Of a stretch of DNA of 64,000 bases, positions 38,658 through 47,893 are shown in pieces. Source of the stretch: Roseithermus sacchariphilus. GTDB lineage: Bacteria > Bacteroidota > Rhodothermia > Rhodothermales > MEBIC09517. A model generated the notes under the pieces. That model made no database searches and was not told where the DNA came from. It was given only the letters and a program-made list of their open reading frames with translations. The position numbers were made by a program, and so were the translations under genes. Position 1 is the first letter of the stretch, and each line of letters opens with the position of its first letter. Where the stretch lies: assembly GCA_003285105.1 (NCBI GenBank), contig CP030158.1, positions 3,516,664-3,580,663 of the forward strand. The letters run 5' to 3'.

Positions 38658-39581
38658 TCAGGCCTCGAAGCGATCGACCTCCTCGTAGGCCTGGATGACG
38701 GCTCGTTCGCCCGCCTTGCCGGGCTTCGAGTTGCCGTGCTCCATCCCCAGGATGCCGGTATACCCCCTGTCGTGGATGTACTTGAACACGTTGCGGTAGT
38801 TGATCTCGCCCGTCGTCGGCTCCTTCCGGCCGGGGTTGTCGCCGATCTGGAAGTAGGCGATCTCGTCCCAGGCACGCTCCATGTTGGGGATGAGATTCCC
38901 TTCCTGGATCTGCTGGTGGTAGATGTCGAAGAGGATCTTGCAGGCCGGGCTGTCGACGGCGCGGCAGATCAGGTAGGCCTGCGGGATCTTACTGAGGAAC
39001 AACCCGGGGTGGTTGGCCCAGTGGTTGAGCGGCTCCAGCACCATCGTCAGCCCGTGCGGCTCCAGGATGTCCGCGGCACGCCGTAGCGTCTCCACCACGT
39101 TCGCCGTCTGGTAATCCATCTCCAGCCGCAGATCGACGTGGCCCGGCACGACCGTCATCCAGCGGGCGTTCACCCGCCTGGCCACGTCCACCGATTCGCG
39201 AATCTCCTTCAGGAAGCGTTCGCGATACTCCTCCTTGCCGGTCGTCAGCGACGGCTCGGTCCAGAAGATGGTGTGGGCGACGAAGACGCCCATCTCCATG
39301 CCCAGCCGGGCCATCTCGGCGGCGATGCGTTCCTGATCCCGGACGGAGCGGCCCTTCATGCCGTTGTCTTCCAGCGCCCGGAACCCCTCATCCGCCATGA
39401 ACTTGATCTGATCCACCACGTCATCCCCGGCGTGGTGCTTGAACATGCCGAAGTGCGGGGCATACTTCAGGTTGAACGTGCGGCGTGTACGGGGCGCTGC
39501 AGAGGCCACCGGAGCCGTCCCTGCGGCGGCCAGCCCGGCTCCCGCCGCCAGCCCGGCTCTGACAAAGTCGCGTCGTTTCAT
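38658..39581 (-). CDS. Exported hydroxypyruvate isomerase-like TIM-barrel protein
   Basis: A 307-aa protein with a Tat signal (KRRDFVRAGLAAGAGLAAAG, then AxA-type ASA cleavage). The mature barrel follows the Hyi/EcXI subgroup: FKHHAGDDVVDQIKFMADEG, MVLEPLNHWANHPGLFL, ILFDIYHQQIQEGNLI and FQIGDNPGRKEPTTGEINYR. These contain the metal-binding Glu, Asp and Gln/His positions. An exported Hyi-like barrel suggests a periplasmic keto-sugar reaction rather than hydroxypyruvate metabolism. The ATG at 39581 (second Met of the GTG-ATG pair) is only 20 bp past an intrinsic terminator. Confidence 0.87.
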   Translation of the reverse strand: MKRRDFVRAGLAAGAGLAAAGTAPVASAAPRTRRTFNLKYAPHFGMFKHHAGDDVVDQIKFMADEGFRALEDNGMKGRSVRDQERIAAEMARLGMEMGVFVAHTIFWTEPSLTTGKEEYRERFLKEIRESVDVARRVNARWMTVVPGHVDLRLEMDYQTANVVETLRRAADILEPHGLTMVLEPLNHWANHPGLFLSKIPQAYLICRAVDSPACKILFDIYHQQIQEGNLIPNMERAWDEIAYFQIGDNPGRKEPTTGEINYRNVFKYIHDRGYTGILGMEHGNSKPGKAGERAVIQAYEEVDRFEA

Positions 39582-39600
39582 CACAACGAGGTTTCCTGGG

Positions 39601-39638
39601 AAAAAACACCGGGGCCATCGCCAGCGACGACCCCGGTG
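39601..39638 (-). terminator. Intrinsic terminator between Gfo/Idh and Hyi-like genes
   Basis: On the minus strand CACCGGGG (39638-39631) pairs with CCCCGGTG (39614-39607), immediately followed by TTTTTT. It begins 13 bp after the oxidoreductase stop, and its T run ends 20 bp before the next ATG on the same strand. Confidence 0.88.
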
Positions 39639-39650
39639 CGAAGTGTTCGA

Positions 39651-40997
39651 TCAGATCACCTGCGTCTTGCCCGGGACGGGCACGGGATACAGGCCGTTCT
39701 CGTCCGGCAGCACCGGAGGGGCGGCATCCCAGGCGAAGCGCTCCGGCATGAGGCTGAGCTGGGAGTTCAGCGCCTGGTCCCATTCAATCATCTGACCGGA
39801 GTACGTCGCCATGCGGCCCATGATGGCGGACATGGTGGCGATGGCGCCGTTTTCGGCGTCGGCATACCGGTACTCGCCTTTCGCGATGGCGTCGAACAAC
39901 TCGTCATGTTCGACCTGGTACGGGTTCGGGTCGTCCTGGCCGCGGTGGCGGTAGATGGCGTTGCCGCTGGCGTCGTAGATCTCACCGGGTTTGGGGGCCG
40001 TGCCTCTGGTTCCGTGGAAGCCCTCGGAGACGAGGTTCCAGCAGCCCTGGATGTGGCGGCACTGGCTCAGCACGCGGCTGCCGTCGGCATACTCGAATTC
40101 CACGAAATGGTGGTCGAAGATCTGGCCATGATCCCGGCCTTTGCGCACCTCGCGACCGCCCTGGCCCTGCGCCCGGATGGGATGCCCCTGCTTGACCCAG
40201 TTCGCCACGTCGATGTTGTGGATGTGCTGCTCGACGATGTGGTCGCCACAGAGCCAGTTGAAGTAGTACCAGTTGCGCATCTGGTACTCCATCTCGTTCC
40301 ATTGCGGCTGGCGCTCGCGCGTCCAGACGCCGCCGCCGTTCCAGTAGACCCGGCCCAGGATGATGTCCCCGATGGCGCCGTCGTGGAGGCGCTGCACCCA
40401 CTCGCGGTAGACCGTCTGATAGTGCCGTTGCAGGCCGACGATCACGTTGAGCTTCTTCTGCTTGGCGATCTCGGCCGCTTCGAGCACCTGACGGACGCCC
40501 GGCGCGTCGGTGGCGACGGGCTTCTCCATGAAGACGTGTTTGCCCGCTTCCACCGCCGCGCTGAAGTGGATCGGACGGAAGCCGGGCGGGGTGGCCAGGA
40601 TGACGACGTCGACGAGAGGGATGACCTCCTTGTAGGCGTCGAACCCGACGAACTTGCGTTCCTCGGGCACGTCGATGCGCGCCCGCAGGTCCGCACCCGC
40701 CTGGCCGGACCAGTCCGAGTACTCGGGATCGGTCAGGCTCTTGTAGCTGTCGTCGAGCCGATCGCGGAAGGCATCGGCCATCGCCACGAGCTTGACGTTC
40801 TCCTTGGTGCTCAGGGCTTGGGCCGCAGCGCCGGTACCGCGGCCACCGCAGCCAATCAGACCGACTTTGATTTCATCGGCACCGGCCGCATAGGCGAAGT
40901 TGCCGCTCGGCATGAGGCTGGCGCCCAGCGCCGCCGCGGCCGAGGTTTTGACGAAGTCGCGGCGGGTAAAGCCGTCCTTGGTAGCATGTGTCTTCAT
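39651..40997 (-). CDS. Tat-exported Gfo/Idh/MocA oxidoreductase
   Basis: A 448-aa protein with a twin-arginine signal (FTRRDFVKTSAAAALGASL). Exported Gfo/Idh proteins must fold with their NAD(P) cofactor before Tat transport. The Rossmann motif is VGLIGCGGRGTGAAAQAL, the catalytic motif MEKPVATDAPGVRQVL, and the substrate side has WLCGDHIVEQHIHNIDVANW. This VEQHIHNIDV subgroup is frequent in Bacteroidota and Planctomycetes sugar loci. It is paired with the exported Hyi-like barrel directly downstream, a likely two-step periplasmic sugar oxidation-rearrangement. The ATG at 40997 is the first with a proper signal peptide. Confidence 0.9.
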   Translation of the reverse strand: MKTHATKDGFTRRDFVKTSAAAALGASLMPSGNFAYAAGADEIKVGLIGCGGRGTGAAAQALSTKENVKLVAMADAFRDRLDDSYKSLTDPEYSDWSGQAGADLRARIDVPEERKFVGFDAYKEVIPLVDVVILATPPGFRPIHFSAAVEAGKHVFMEKPVATDAPGVRQVLEAAEIAKQKKLNVIVGLQRHYQTVYREWVQRLHDGAIGDIILGRVYWNGGGVWTRERQPQWNEMEYQMRNWYYFNWLCGDHIVEQHIHNIDVANWVKQGHPIRAQGQGGREVRKGRDHGQIFDHHFVEFEYADGSRVLSQCRHIQGCWNLVSEGFHGTRGTAPKPGEIYDASGNAIYRHRGQDDPNPYQVEHDELFDAIAKGEYRYADAENGAIATMSAIMGRMATYSGQMIEWDQALNSQLSLMPERFAWDAAPPVLPDENGLYPVPVPGKTQVI

Positions 40998-41027
40998 GGC
41001 TGCATCTCGGGATCGTTTTGTGAAGGG

Positions 41028-41072
41028 AAAAAAGCGCTTCCTGGCGGCCGTGTAGATGGATTCAGGGAAGCG
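41028..41072 (-). terminator. Intrinsic terminator after the SUMF1-like gene
   Basis: On the minus strand CGCTTCCcTG (41072-41063) pairs, with one bulge, with CAGGAAGCG, followed by CTTTTTTCCC (T run at 41033-41028). It lies 21 bp after the stop at 41093 and 31 bp before the next gene's ATG. Confidence 0.7.
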
Positions 41073-41092
41073 TACGGGGCGTGAAGCAGGGG

Positions 41093-41959
41093 TCAGGGAT
41101 TTGAGGGTTCGCGGACCAGGCGAAACCCGATGAAGGGGCCGTCGGAGAGCCACCAGGTGCTCTTGGGAAGCTGCGGGTCAGTCACGTTCCAGGCCGGCAC
41201 CTGCAGGGATCGCGCCTCGCACGAAACGTCCTCGGCATCATCCATCCACGACCCGCCTTTGGTCACGGGCGTGCCGTCGACGCCGACGACCCATTCCTTG
41301 ACGTTGCCGCGCATGTTGTGCAGGCCAAGCCGGTCGGGCGGCTTGGAGTCGATCTTGTGGGCCTGGCTGTTGGCATTGTCCCAGTACCACGCCACCTCAT
41401 CCAGCGGAGCATCCAGCATACCCAGCTTGCAGGCGTGCTCCCACTCGGCCTCGGTCGGCAGGCGGTAGGTGTGGCCGGTCTTTTCGGACAGCCACTCGGT
41501 GTACTTCTGCGCCGCCTTGAAGGTCATGGCCAGCGCGGGGTTGCCCTGATGCCCGAAGCTCTCGCCGGGCAACACGTAGGGCTTGCTGGGGCGCGATTCC
41601 GTATCGAAGTCCGGCGGCTGATCCTCGGGGCGATCCAACTGGTACGCCCAGACGTCGTACTCGTCCCAGGACAGCTCCGTCTTGCCGATCCAGAACGGCC
41701 GCACCTCGACGGTCTGCCCCTGGACCGTCACCGTCCCGCCCGGCACGGGGATCATTTCGAAGGTCACCGTCGTGCCCGAGAGGGTGTCCACGTACGCCTC
41801 CATGCCCGGCACGTCCAGAGACACGGAGGCAGCGGCTACGGACGCCGCCGGCCCGGCGGCCTCGGGGCCGGTCACGCCGGTCTGCGCGCTGCCGGCACAC
41901 CCGGCCGCCAGCCCCGCACAGACGGCCACGACACACGAAAAGAAAACGCGATGCATCAT
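41093..41959 (-). CDS. SUMF1/FGE-sulfatase-domain lipoprotein
   Basis: A 288-aa lipoprotein (signal FFSCVVAVCAGL, lipobox LAAGC) with a formylglycine-generating-enzyme-type fold: MTFKAAQKYTEWLSEKTGHT, YRLPTEAEWEHACK, NMRGNVKEWVVG and KGGSWMDDAEDVSCEARS. True FGE enzymes need a redox Cys pair in the last region; only one Cys is present here. Oxygen-dependent sulfatase maturation is therefore unlikely, and a structural or carbohydrate-binding role as in GldJ/GldK-type proteins is more probable. Its start codon overlaps that of divergent apbE, so there is no intergenic space. ATG at 41959, with a second ATG immediately after. Confidence 0.85.
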   Translation of the reverse strand: MMHRVFFSCVVAVCAGLAAGCAGSAQTGVTGPEAAGPAASVAAASVSLDVPGMEAYVDTLSGTTVTFEMIPVPGGTVTVQGQTVEVRPFWIGKTELSWDEYDVWAYQLDRPEDQPPDFDTESRPSKPYVLPGESFGHQGNPALAMTFKAAQKYTEWLSEKTGHTYRLPTEAEWEHACKLGMLDAPLDEVAWYWDNANSQAHKIDSKPPDRLGLHNMRGNVKEWVVGVDGTPVTKGGSWMDDAEDVSCEARSLQVPAWNVTDPQLPKSTWWLSDGPFIGFRLVREPSNP

Positions 41960-42989
41960 GCGGATGGTTCGGTTCCTGAGTCACACGACCCTGTGGGGGT
42001 GGGCGGGGCGGTTGGCACTCGGTCTGCTGCTCTGGATCGCCACCCCGGGCATAGCGGCGGCCCAGCATCCGGCACCCCCGCTGTATCGTTTCGAATATAG
42101 CCAACTGCACATGGGGGTACAAGTACGGCTCGTGCTCTACGCCCCCACGGAATCTGCTGCGTTCGAGGCGGCCCGGGCGGCCTTTTCGCGCGTCGCCGAA
42201 CTGGACCAGGTGATGAGCGACTACCGCTCGACCAGCGAGTTGATGCGCCTGTGCCGACGGAGCGGCCAGGGTCCGGTGCCGGTGAGCGCGGATCTCTACG
42301 CAGTGCTGGAGCAGGCGCAGCGGCTGGCCCGGCTTTCCGACGGGGCGTTCGACGTGACGGCCGGCCCCTGCATCCGCCTCTGGCGCCGGGCACGGCGCTC
42401 CGGCACGCTCCCGTCCCCGGACTCCCTCGTGGAGGCCCGTGCCCGCACGGGCTGGCAGCAGCTCCGCCTGGACCCGGCCACGCGGACGGTTCACCTCACC
42501 ACACCCGGCATGCAACTGGACCTGGGCGGCATCGCCAAAGGATTTGCCGCCGACGAAGCGCTGGCGGTGCTCCAGGCCCATGGCATCGCCTCGGCCCTCG
42601 TGGAGATGGGCGGGGACCTGCGCCTCGGCAAGGCGCCCCCCGGCCGCGACGGATGGCGCGTGCGCCTGCCCAACGCCCCGGCCGACCGGCAGGAGGCCAT
42701 GCTGGCCAACGTCGCCGTCTCCTCCTCGGGCGACACCGAACAGTTCATCGAGGTGGACGGCCTCCGCTACTCGCACATCGTCGATCCGCGCACGTGCATC
42801 GGCCTCACCGACCGCATCGCCGTCACCGTGATCGCCCCCACGGCCTTTCTGTCGGATGGCCTCTCCACCACGCTCTCGATCCTCGGACCGGAACGGGGCC
42901 AAACGCTCCTGCACGAACAGTTTCCCGAAGCCCGGGCCTTCGTGCGGCACGGCGACAACCCCGACGGCGCCTCGCTCCTCGATCCCTGA
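41958..42989 (+). CDS. apbE: FAD:protein FMN transferase
   Basis: A 343-aa exported ApbE protein that covalently attaches FMN to Thr/Ser of periplasmic or membrane flavoproteins using FAD. A signal peptide (LALGLLLWIATPGIAAAQ) is followed by the ApbE elements DQVMSDYRSTSELMRLCR, SDGAFDVTAGPCIRLWR, LDLGGIAKGFAADEAL, and the Mg-binding YSHIVDPRTC with SDGLSTTLSILG. The usual DPRTG is DPRTC here. An ATG at 41964 is an alternative start. Targets may be Na+-translocating or electron-transfer flavoproteins encoded elsewhere; the neighbouring multihaem cytochrome suggests an envelope electron-transfer context. Confidence 0.92.
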   Translation: MRMVRFLSHTTLWGWAGRLALGLLLWIATPGIAAAQHPAPPLYRFEYSQLHMGVQVRLVLYAPTESAAFEAARAAFSRVAELDQVMSDYRSTSELMRLCRRSGQGPVPVSADLYAVLEQAQRLARLSDGAFDVTAGPCIRLWRRARRSGTLPSPDSLVEARARTGWQQLRLDPATRTVHLTTPGMQLDLGGIAKGFAADEALAVLQAHGIASALVEMGGDLRLGKAPPGRDGWRVRLPNAPADRQEAMLANVAVSSSGDTEQFIEVDGLRYSHIVDPRTCIGLTDRIAVTVIAPTAFLSDGLSTTLSILGPERGQTLLHEQFPEARAFVRHGDNPDGASLLDP

Positions 42990-43013
42990 ACCACCGGCGG
43001 GAACGCCCGACGG

Positions 43014-44855
43014 CTACGGCGCCAGAGAAGCGCGTTCCGGCACGGCCGGCTGCCAGCTCTCGTAGGAAGGCGCGCCTTCACGGACGAGCACGGTCTGACG
43101 CCCCGGCACGTCGAGATACCGGTCCACCGTTCCGCTGGGCCATGCCACGATCAACGTATCCACCTGCGTGGCCGCCCCCAGCCCGAACGTGGCCGTCAGC
43201 TCGGACTGCGACAGGTAGCTCCCCCCCGTCCGCACCCGTCGTTCCTGCCGAACGTCACCGGTGACGGCCACGAGGCGAGCCGAGATGCCATCGCGGTTGC
43301 TCTGCTCTCCCCTCAGGTGCACGCGCAGGTAGGCATGGCCGGTCTGCACGTCGTTCCGCCAGAGTTGAACGGGGCCGTCATTCTGCGTGACCAGCACGTC
43401 GAGGTCGCCATCGTGATCCACGTCGGCATAAGCCGCTCCGCGCGCCACGATGGGCGTGGTCATCACCCCGCCATGCGCCGGGGCCAGATCCTCGAAGGTG
43501 CCGTCCCCCCGGTTGATGAACAGATGCGGGGCTTCGGCATAGCCGATCCCCTCCTGCGTCGTTTCGATCTCGGGCTGCACATGGCCGTTCGCCGCGAACA
43601 GATCCAGGTCGCCGTCCAGGTCGGCGTCGAAGAGAAACAGGCCGAAGGTGAGCGTGAGCAGGCTGGGACGCCCGATCCTGGAGACGGCGGCCCGGTCGAT
43701 GAACAGGCCGTTGCCGAGGTGCCGGTACACGCCGATCATCTCCTTGGAGAAGTTGCCGACGAAGAGCGACACCTGACCGGTGGCGTCCACCACCCCCGCA
43801 TCGATCCCCATGCCGGCGCGGGCTTTGCCGTTTTCATCGTAGGCCATGCCGCTGACGGCTCCGCGCTCGGTGAACGTGCCGTCGCCGTTGTTGACGTAGA
43901 GCAGATCCGGCTGCGTGTCGTTGGCGACGGCCAGATCCGGCCAGCCGTCCTCGTTCACGTCGAGTTCGGTGACACCGAGCGTCTTGCCGGGGGCCGGCAG
44001 AAAGCCCGCCTGCTCGGTCCAGTCGCTGAACGTGCCGTCGCCGTTGTTGTGATAGAACCGGCTCGGCACGCCTTCATAGGTTTCGGGAGTACAGTAGCCT
44101 TTGTGCTCCCCGTCGAGCGAGCACCAGATGTCCGTCTCCGGCGACCATTTCACGTAGTTGCCCACGTAGAGGTCGAGCCAGCCGTCCCGGTCGGCATCGA
44201 AGAAGATCGCCGAGGAACTCCAGGTGGGCTCCCCTCCCACTCCGGCCCGGGCGGTCACGTCGACGAAGACGCCGTCGTCGTTGCGGAGCAGCAGGTTCTC
44301 GTAGAGCGTGGTGATGTAGAGGTCCTGATCGCCGTCGTTGTCATAGTCGGCCCCCAGCACGCCCAGACTGTACGTATCGAGCGAGGCCAGGCCGGCGCGT
44401 TCGGTCCAGTCGCTGAAGGTGGGCATCTGCCCCGGTTCGGGCGGGCCGTCGTTCCGGTAGAGGACGACGGGCGGCCCGGCGGGCTCCGGGCTCCGATCCC
44501 AGGCCCCGCCCCCGGCCAGCACGATGTCGATCCATCCGTCGCCGTCCACGTCGACGAAGCCGCCACCGGATCCCATCGACTCGGGGAACCACTTCTCCCC
44601 GAAGGCGCCGGTTGAATGGCGGAACCCGTCGAGCCCGGCGGCGGCGGTGACGTCGGTGAAGCGAACCGGCAGCGGTGCGGCGTTGGGCGCGGCGTCCGGG
44701 GCGGCGGCCGGCCCGTCGGCACCGGCACACCCGGACCCGGCCAGCACGGCCAGCATCAGCACGGCCTGAACCAGCACGGCCTGAACGGCACGCCCGGGGG
44801 CCCACGGATGGACGGGTCGGCGTGGGGTACGTCGCATCATCTCGTCGTTCGTCAT
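43014..44855 (-). CDS. CRTAC1/UnbV-type FG-GAP repeat lipoprotein
   Basis: A 613-aa exported protein. A signal with lipobox (VLAGSGC) is followed by VCBS/FG-GAP blades with Ca-binding DxDxDG loops: DVDGDGWID, DYDNDGDQD, DADRDGWLD, DVNEDGWPD, DADLDGDLD and DVDHDGDLD. Together these predict a seven-bladed beta-propeller. It ends in an ASPIC/UnbV domain (VDTLIVAWPSGTVDRYLDVP). CRTAC1 proteins often sit next to multihaem TPR cytochromes, as here (start 4 bp after that gene's stop). The molecular role is not established. The ATG at 44855 was chosen because the longer reading lacks signal character. Confidence 0.88.
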   Translation of the reverse strand: MTNDEMMRRTPRRPVHPWAPGRAVQAVLVQAVLMLAVLAGSGCAGADGPAAAPDAAPNAAPLPVRFTDVTAAAGLDGFRHSTGAFGEKWFPESMGSGGGFVDVDGDGWIDIVLAGGGAWDRSPEPAGPPVVLYRNDGPPEPGQMPTFSDWTERAGLASLDTYSLGVLGADYDNDGDQDLYITTLYENLLLRNDDGVFVDVTARAGVGGEPTWSSSAIFFDADRDGWLDLYVGNYVKWSPETDIWCSLDGEHKGYCTPETYEGVPSRFYHNNGDGTFSDWTEQAGFLPAPGKTLGVTELDVNEDGWPDLAVANDTQPDLLYVNNGDGTFTERGAVSGMAYDENGKARAGMGIDAGVVDATGQVSLFVGNFSKEMIGVYRHLGNGLFIDRAAVSRIGRPSLLTLTFGLFLFDADLDGDLDLFAANGHVQPEIETTQEGIGYAEAPHLFINRGDGTFEDLAPAHGGVMTTPIVARGAAYADVDHDGDLDVLVTQNDGPVQLWRNDVQTGHAYLRVHLRGEQSNRDGISARLVAVTGDVRQERRVRTGGSYLSQSELTATFGLGAATQVDTLIVAWPSGTVDRYLDVPGRQTVLVREGAPSYESWQPAVPERASLAP

Positions 44856-44859
44856 CGAG

Positions 44860-47631
44860 CTAGGGGCGTCCGCCCCCGGTGCGGAGGGGGCGCAGGGACG
44901 CCGTCGCGGGCGTCTCCGCCGGAGCGTGCCGAGCCACCGGCAGCCCGGGCACGGCACGCCCGTTCACGACGCGATGGAGCTCGTGTTCGTGGATGGACTG
45001 CGCCTCCCGGTTGTCATAGGGGTGGCGTTGCTTATAGGGCGTCGCAACCGCTTGCTCGTCCTCATTGTCCTTGTGGTACTCGTAGAGCCGCTGCGCCTCG
45101 GCAAAGGCCTCCATGCGATCCAGCGCGCCGAGCGTCAGCATACGGTTGTAGAGGCCGCCGATGTCCTCGGGGTCGATGGCCAGCACCCGGTCATGCCAGG
45201 TGAGCGCCTCCTCGTAGCGCCCGGAGAGGTAGTGCAACCGGCCGATCCCGAGCAGCAACACCCGATCCTGCGGATAGGCGTCGTAGACCTTCATCCACTC
45301 GGCCAGGGCCTCGTCGTACAGGCCGTTGGCGCGGTACCAGACGCCCCGGAAGTAGGCCGTCTTGAGGTAGCCCGGCTGCCGGGTTTCGGCCAGGTCGAGA
45401 GCCTCACGGGCACGATCCAGTTGCCCCTCGTCGAGCAGCACGCGGGCCTCGTTGATGGGCCCCTCTGCGCTCTGCGGAGCCAGTTCCGTGACCCGTGCGA
45501 AAGCAGGTAGGGCCTCCCGCGTGGCCCCCTGCAGGAAAAGGCCGATGCCGTAATCGTTCCACCGCTCCCACAGGGGGCGTCCCGTGGTGTAGGGCTTGCC
45601 GGCCTGCCGTTTCGTCTCGGCGATCACCGTGACGGGCAGATCCGGGGCCTCGCCCTCGCCCAGCACCCAGCGCCGGCGGTCTACCTCCGGCCGCCCGAGC
45701 GAATCCGGCTCGCCCGGTGCCACCTGGCCGCGGAATGTCCACTCATTGAAGTACCACTTGAACTTGCGGTGCTTGAGGGCGGCCCGGAAAGAGCGGATCG
45801 TCTCGCCGGGCGGCACGTCGAAGCGGTAGCGGACGACGTGCGCCGTGCCGGGGCCGATGACGTTGGCATAGACCGTGGCGATCCAGTCCTGCGCGTTGCG
45901 TTTGTCGATGCGCTGACTGGCCCGGTCCACCTGGACGGCCCCCCAGAAGTGGGCGCTGGAATCGACCCGTCCCGCTTCGTCGATCAGGCCCGAGGCCAGG
46001 ACGGTTTCCTCCTCCCCGTTCTGCCCGATCAGTTCCAGCCAGAACTCGTTCGAGTCGTTGGTGCCGCCGGGGAAGCCGTGCCCGACCTTCCGGTTGCGCA
46101 CCACCACCTGGAGGGCCACCGCATCGCCCGCACGCAGCACCGGCATCGGCTCCTCCGGGCCGTAGAACCGCCCGTTGACCTCGACGCCGAACAGATCGAC
46201 GGTGACGATGGAATCCTGGAGCGCCCGCTGCACGGCGGCAAGCTGGTCGGCATGGCCGTTGAGGTGCGGCAGGGCCGTGTTGGCCGAGGCAAAGCGATGG
46301 CTCCGCACGAACCCGCCGTCGTTGCCCTGGTCATCGGACGGCACGAGCGGCATGTGGCAGCTCGTACAGGTCGTGGGTTCCTTAGGCAGGTAGAAGGAAC
46401 GCACCGTGTTTCCGGAGGCCCCGCTGGCGTGCCAGGCATCGTACTCGTTCTGCCCTCGCCGCCACTTGTAGTTGTTCACCTCCGGCGGCAAGCCCACCTT
46501 GTGGCAGCTCCCGCAGAACTCCTGCGTCTGGTGTACCGGTTTGAGCATGGCCTGACGGTGGGGCTCCGGCTTGGTGCGGATGAGCTTATTGTGGAGCCAC
46601 CGGCCGACGCCATCCTCGGCACGGGCAAACGGATACTCGTCCGGCCGGGCGATGATGTATCGCCCGTTGCCCCGCACGTCGCGCAGCCCCTCGACGGCGT
46701 GGCAGGACAGGCACGTCAGCCCCTCCTGCCCCGTCCAGTGATCGGGGTCGACGGGCGTTTCATGCCCGAAGCCACCGGAGAAGAGCACGACGGGATCGTG
46801 GCAGGAGGCACACCAGCGCGTCGGGGCCGCCCCGCTCCGGGCCAGCATGTTCTCGACGCTCTTGCGGTAGTACGGATTGTTGAAGGACGAGAACCGATGG
46901 ACGGACTCAGCCCATTGTGCGTAGATGTCGGGATGGCACCCCTCCTGACCGCAGGTCTCCGAGCGAGCCAGGTCGGTGGCATCGAGAAAGCCATCGTGTG
47001 CCAGCAGCGCCTGGGCGGCGCCCAGCGGATGCTCGTCGTACGGCGTGTCCACCTGCAGGCCACGCTGGATGGTCAACAGCGGTAGCAACAGGATCATCAG
47101 CGTGACGCCGCCGCCGGCCAGCAGCGTAAGGGAGAGCGGATGGTGTAGTGCCCGCACCCGGTCGCTCCGCCAGCGGTCACCCAGTTCGAGGAAGTGAAAG
47201 CGGACGCCACGTTTCAGGGAGATGTGCGCACCGAAGCCGAGGATGGCGGCCACGGCCGAGCCGATGTGCAGAATCAGCATCCACCCACCGGCTACCGTAG
47301 AGCCCGCCACCACCAGCCCGAGGCCGGTACCCAGCAGCAACACGACGGACATCGCCGTGCATAGCCCCGCCACCGTCGCCGCCCGGTTCAGGCGGAGCGG
47401 CATCTTGCGGATGTGCAGCACCAGAAAAGCCGCCACCGGCACGATCAGCAGCAGCCCGAGCCCCACGTGTAACAGCACGAGGCTCATGTAGGCCATCGCC
47501 GTCGATTCGTCGAACAGCAGCAGGAGCAGGCTGTTGAGCAGCAGCAGCACGTACCCTCCCAGCACCACGCTCACCAGCCGGCGCTGACGAACCGGCAGAC
47601 GGGTGTATCCTCTCTTACGACGCGGTTCCAT
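44860..47631 (-). CDS. Membrane-anchored multihaem cytochrome c with C-terminal TPRs
   Basis: A 923-aa protein. Four N-terminal helices (e.g. VVLGGYVLLLLNSLLLLLF, TVAGLCTAMSVVLLLGTGLG) precede a large periplasmic region. Five haem-attachment sites are visible: CGQEGCH (CX4CH, atypical spacing), CASCH, CLSCH, CGSCH and CTSCH. A beta-rich domain follows (AVALQVVVRNRKVGHGFPGG), then TPRs (LFLQGATREALPAFARVTEL, LLGIGRLHYLSGRYEEALTW). The architecture fits an inner-membrane-anchored electron-transfer protein of the NapC/NrfH-cytochrome c554-like class. Start at 47631; co-transcribed with the CRTAC1 lipoprotein. The redox partner and terminal acceptor are unknown. Confidence 0.88.
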   Translation of the reverse strand: MEPRRKRGYTRLPVRQRRLVSVVLGGYVLLLLNSLLLLLFDESTAMAYMSLVLLHVGLGLLLIVPVAAFLVLHIRKMPLRLNRAATVAGLCTAMSVVLLLGTGLGLVVAGSTVAGGWMLILHIGSAVAAILGFGAHISLKRGVRFHFLELGDRWRSDRVRALHHPLSLTLLAGGGVTLMILLLPLLTIQRGLQVDTPYDEHPLGAAQALLAHDGFLDATDLARSETCGQEGCHPDIYAQWAESVHRFSSFNNPYYRKSVENMLARSGAAPTRWCASCHDPVVLFSGGFGHETPVDPDHWTGQEGLTCLSCHAVEGLRDVRGNGRYIIARPDEYPFARAEDGVGRWLHNKLIRTKPEPHRQAMLKPVHQTQEFCGSCHKVGLPPEVNNYKWRRGQNEYDAWHASGASGNTVRSFYLPKEPTTCTSCHMPLVPSDDQGNDGGFVRSHRFASANTALPHLNGHADQLAAVQRALQDSIVTVDLFGVEVNGRFYGPEEPMPVLRAGDAVALQVVVRNRKVGHGFPGGTNDSNEFWLELIGQNGEEETVLASGLIDEAGRVDSSAHFWGAVQVDRASQRIDKRNAQDWIATVYANVIGPGTAHVVRYRFDVPPGETIRSFRAALKHRKFKWYFNEWTFRGQVAPGEPDSLGRPEVDRRRWVLGEGEAPDLPVTVIAETKRQAGKPYTTGRPLWERWNDYGIGLFLQGATREALPAFARVTELAPQSAEGPINEARVLLDEGQLDRAREALDLAETRQPGYLKTAYFRGVWYRANGLYDEALAEWMKVYDAYPQDRVLLLGIGRLHYLSGRYEEALTWHDRVLAIDPEDIGGLYNRMLTLGALDRMEAFAEAQRLYEYHKDNEDEQAVATPYKQRHPYDNREAQSIHEHELHRVVNGRAVPGLPVARHAPAETPATASLRPLRTGGGRP

Positions 47632-47893
47632 CGGGCTCCCCCGGCTAACCCTGTTGTTCTGGCCGACGGGCGGCCTGTGACGGTACGACCCTCTTCCGGG
47701 TCCTCTCCTCGACGACACCAACCTGCTGCGCCCCGAAGCACGCACGGGGACGCAAGGCCTCGTCTACCCTACAGACGCATTGCTCGATGGCGTCTCGTCG
47801 ATCCATGATCCCGGGTCTTGTTTCTGCTGGAGCAGGATTTGTACGGAAGGGGGCAGAAAGGGCATCGTGGAAGACGGATCTGCCCGGATCGTA
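47632..47893. other. Gap between eboF and the cytochrome gene
   Basis: 262 bp without a convincing gene. A 61-codon minus-strand frame (47949-47764) overlaps the end of eboF and has no homology character. No clear promoter or terminator motif was recognised, although the cytochrome gene needs a promoter here unless it is read through from ebo. Confidence 0.4.

Noticed and set aside
41029-41042. AAAAAGCGCTTCCT as a third LacI-like operator
   Set aside because: It matches only 9 of 14 positions and is fully explained as the stem and T tract of the terminator after the SUMF1-like gene.
41093-41959. True formylglycine-generating enzyme for sulfatases
   Set aside because: The redox cysteine pair is missing (one Cys in that region) and no sulfatase gene is in the window.
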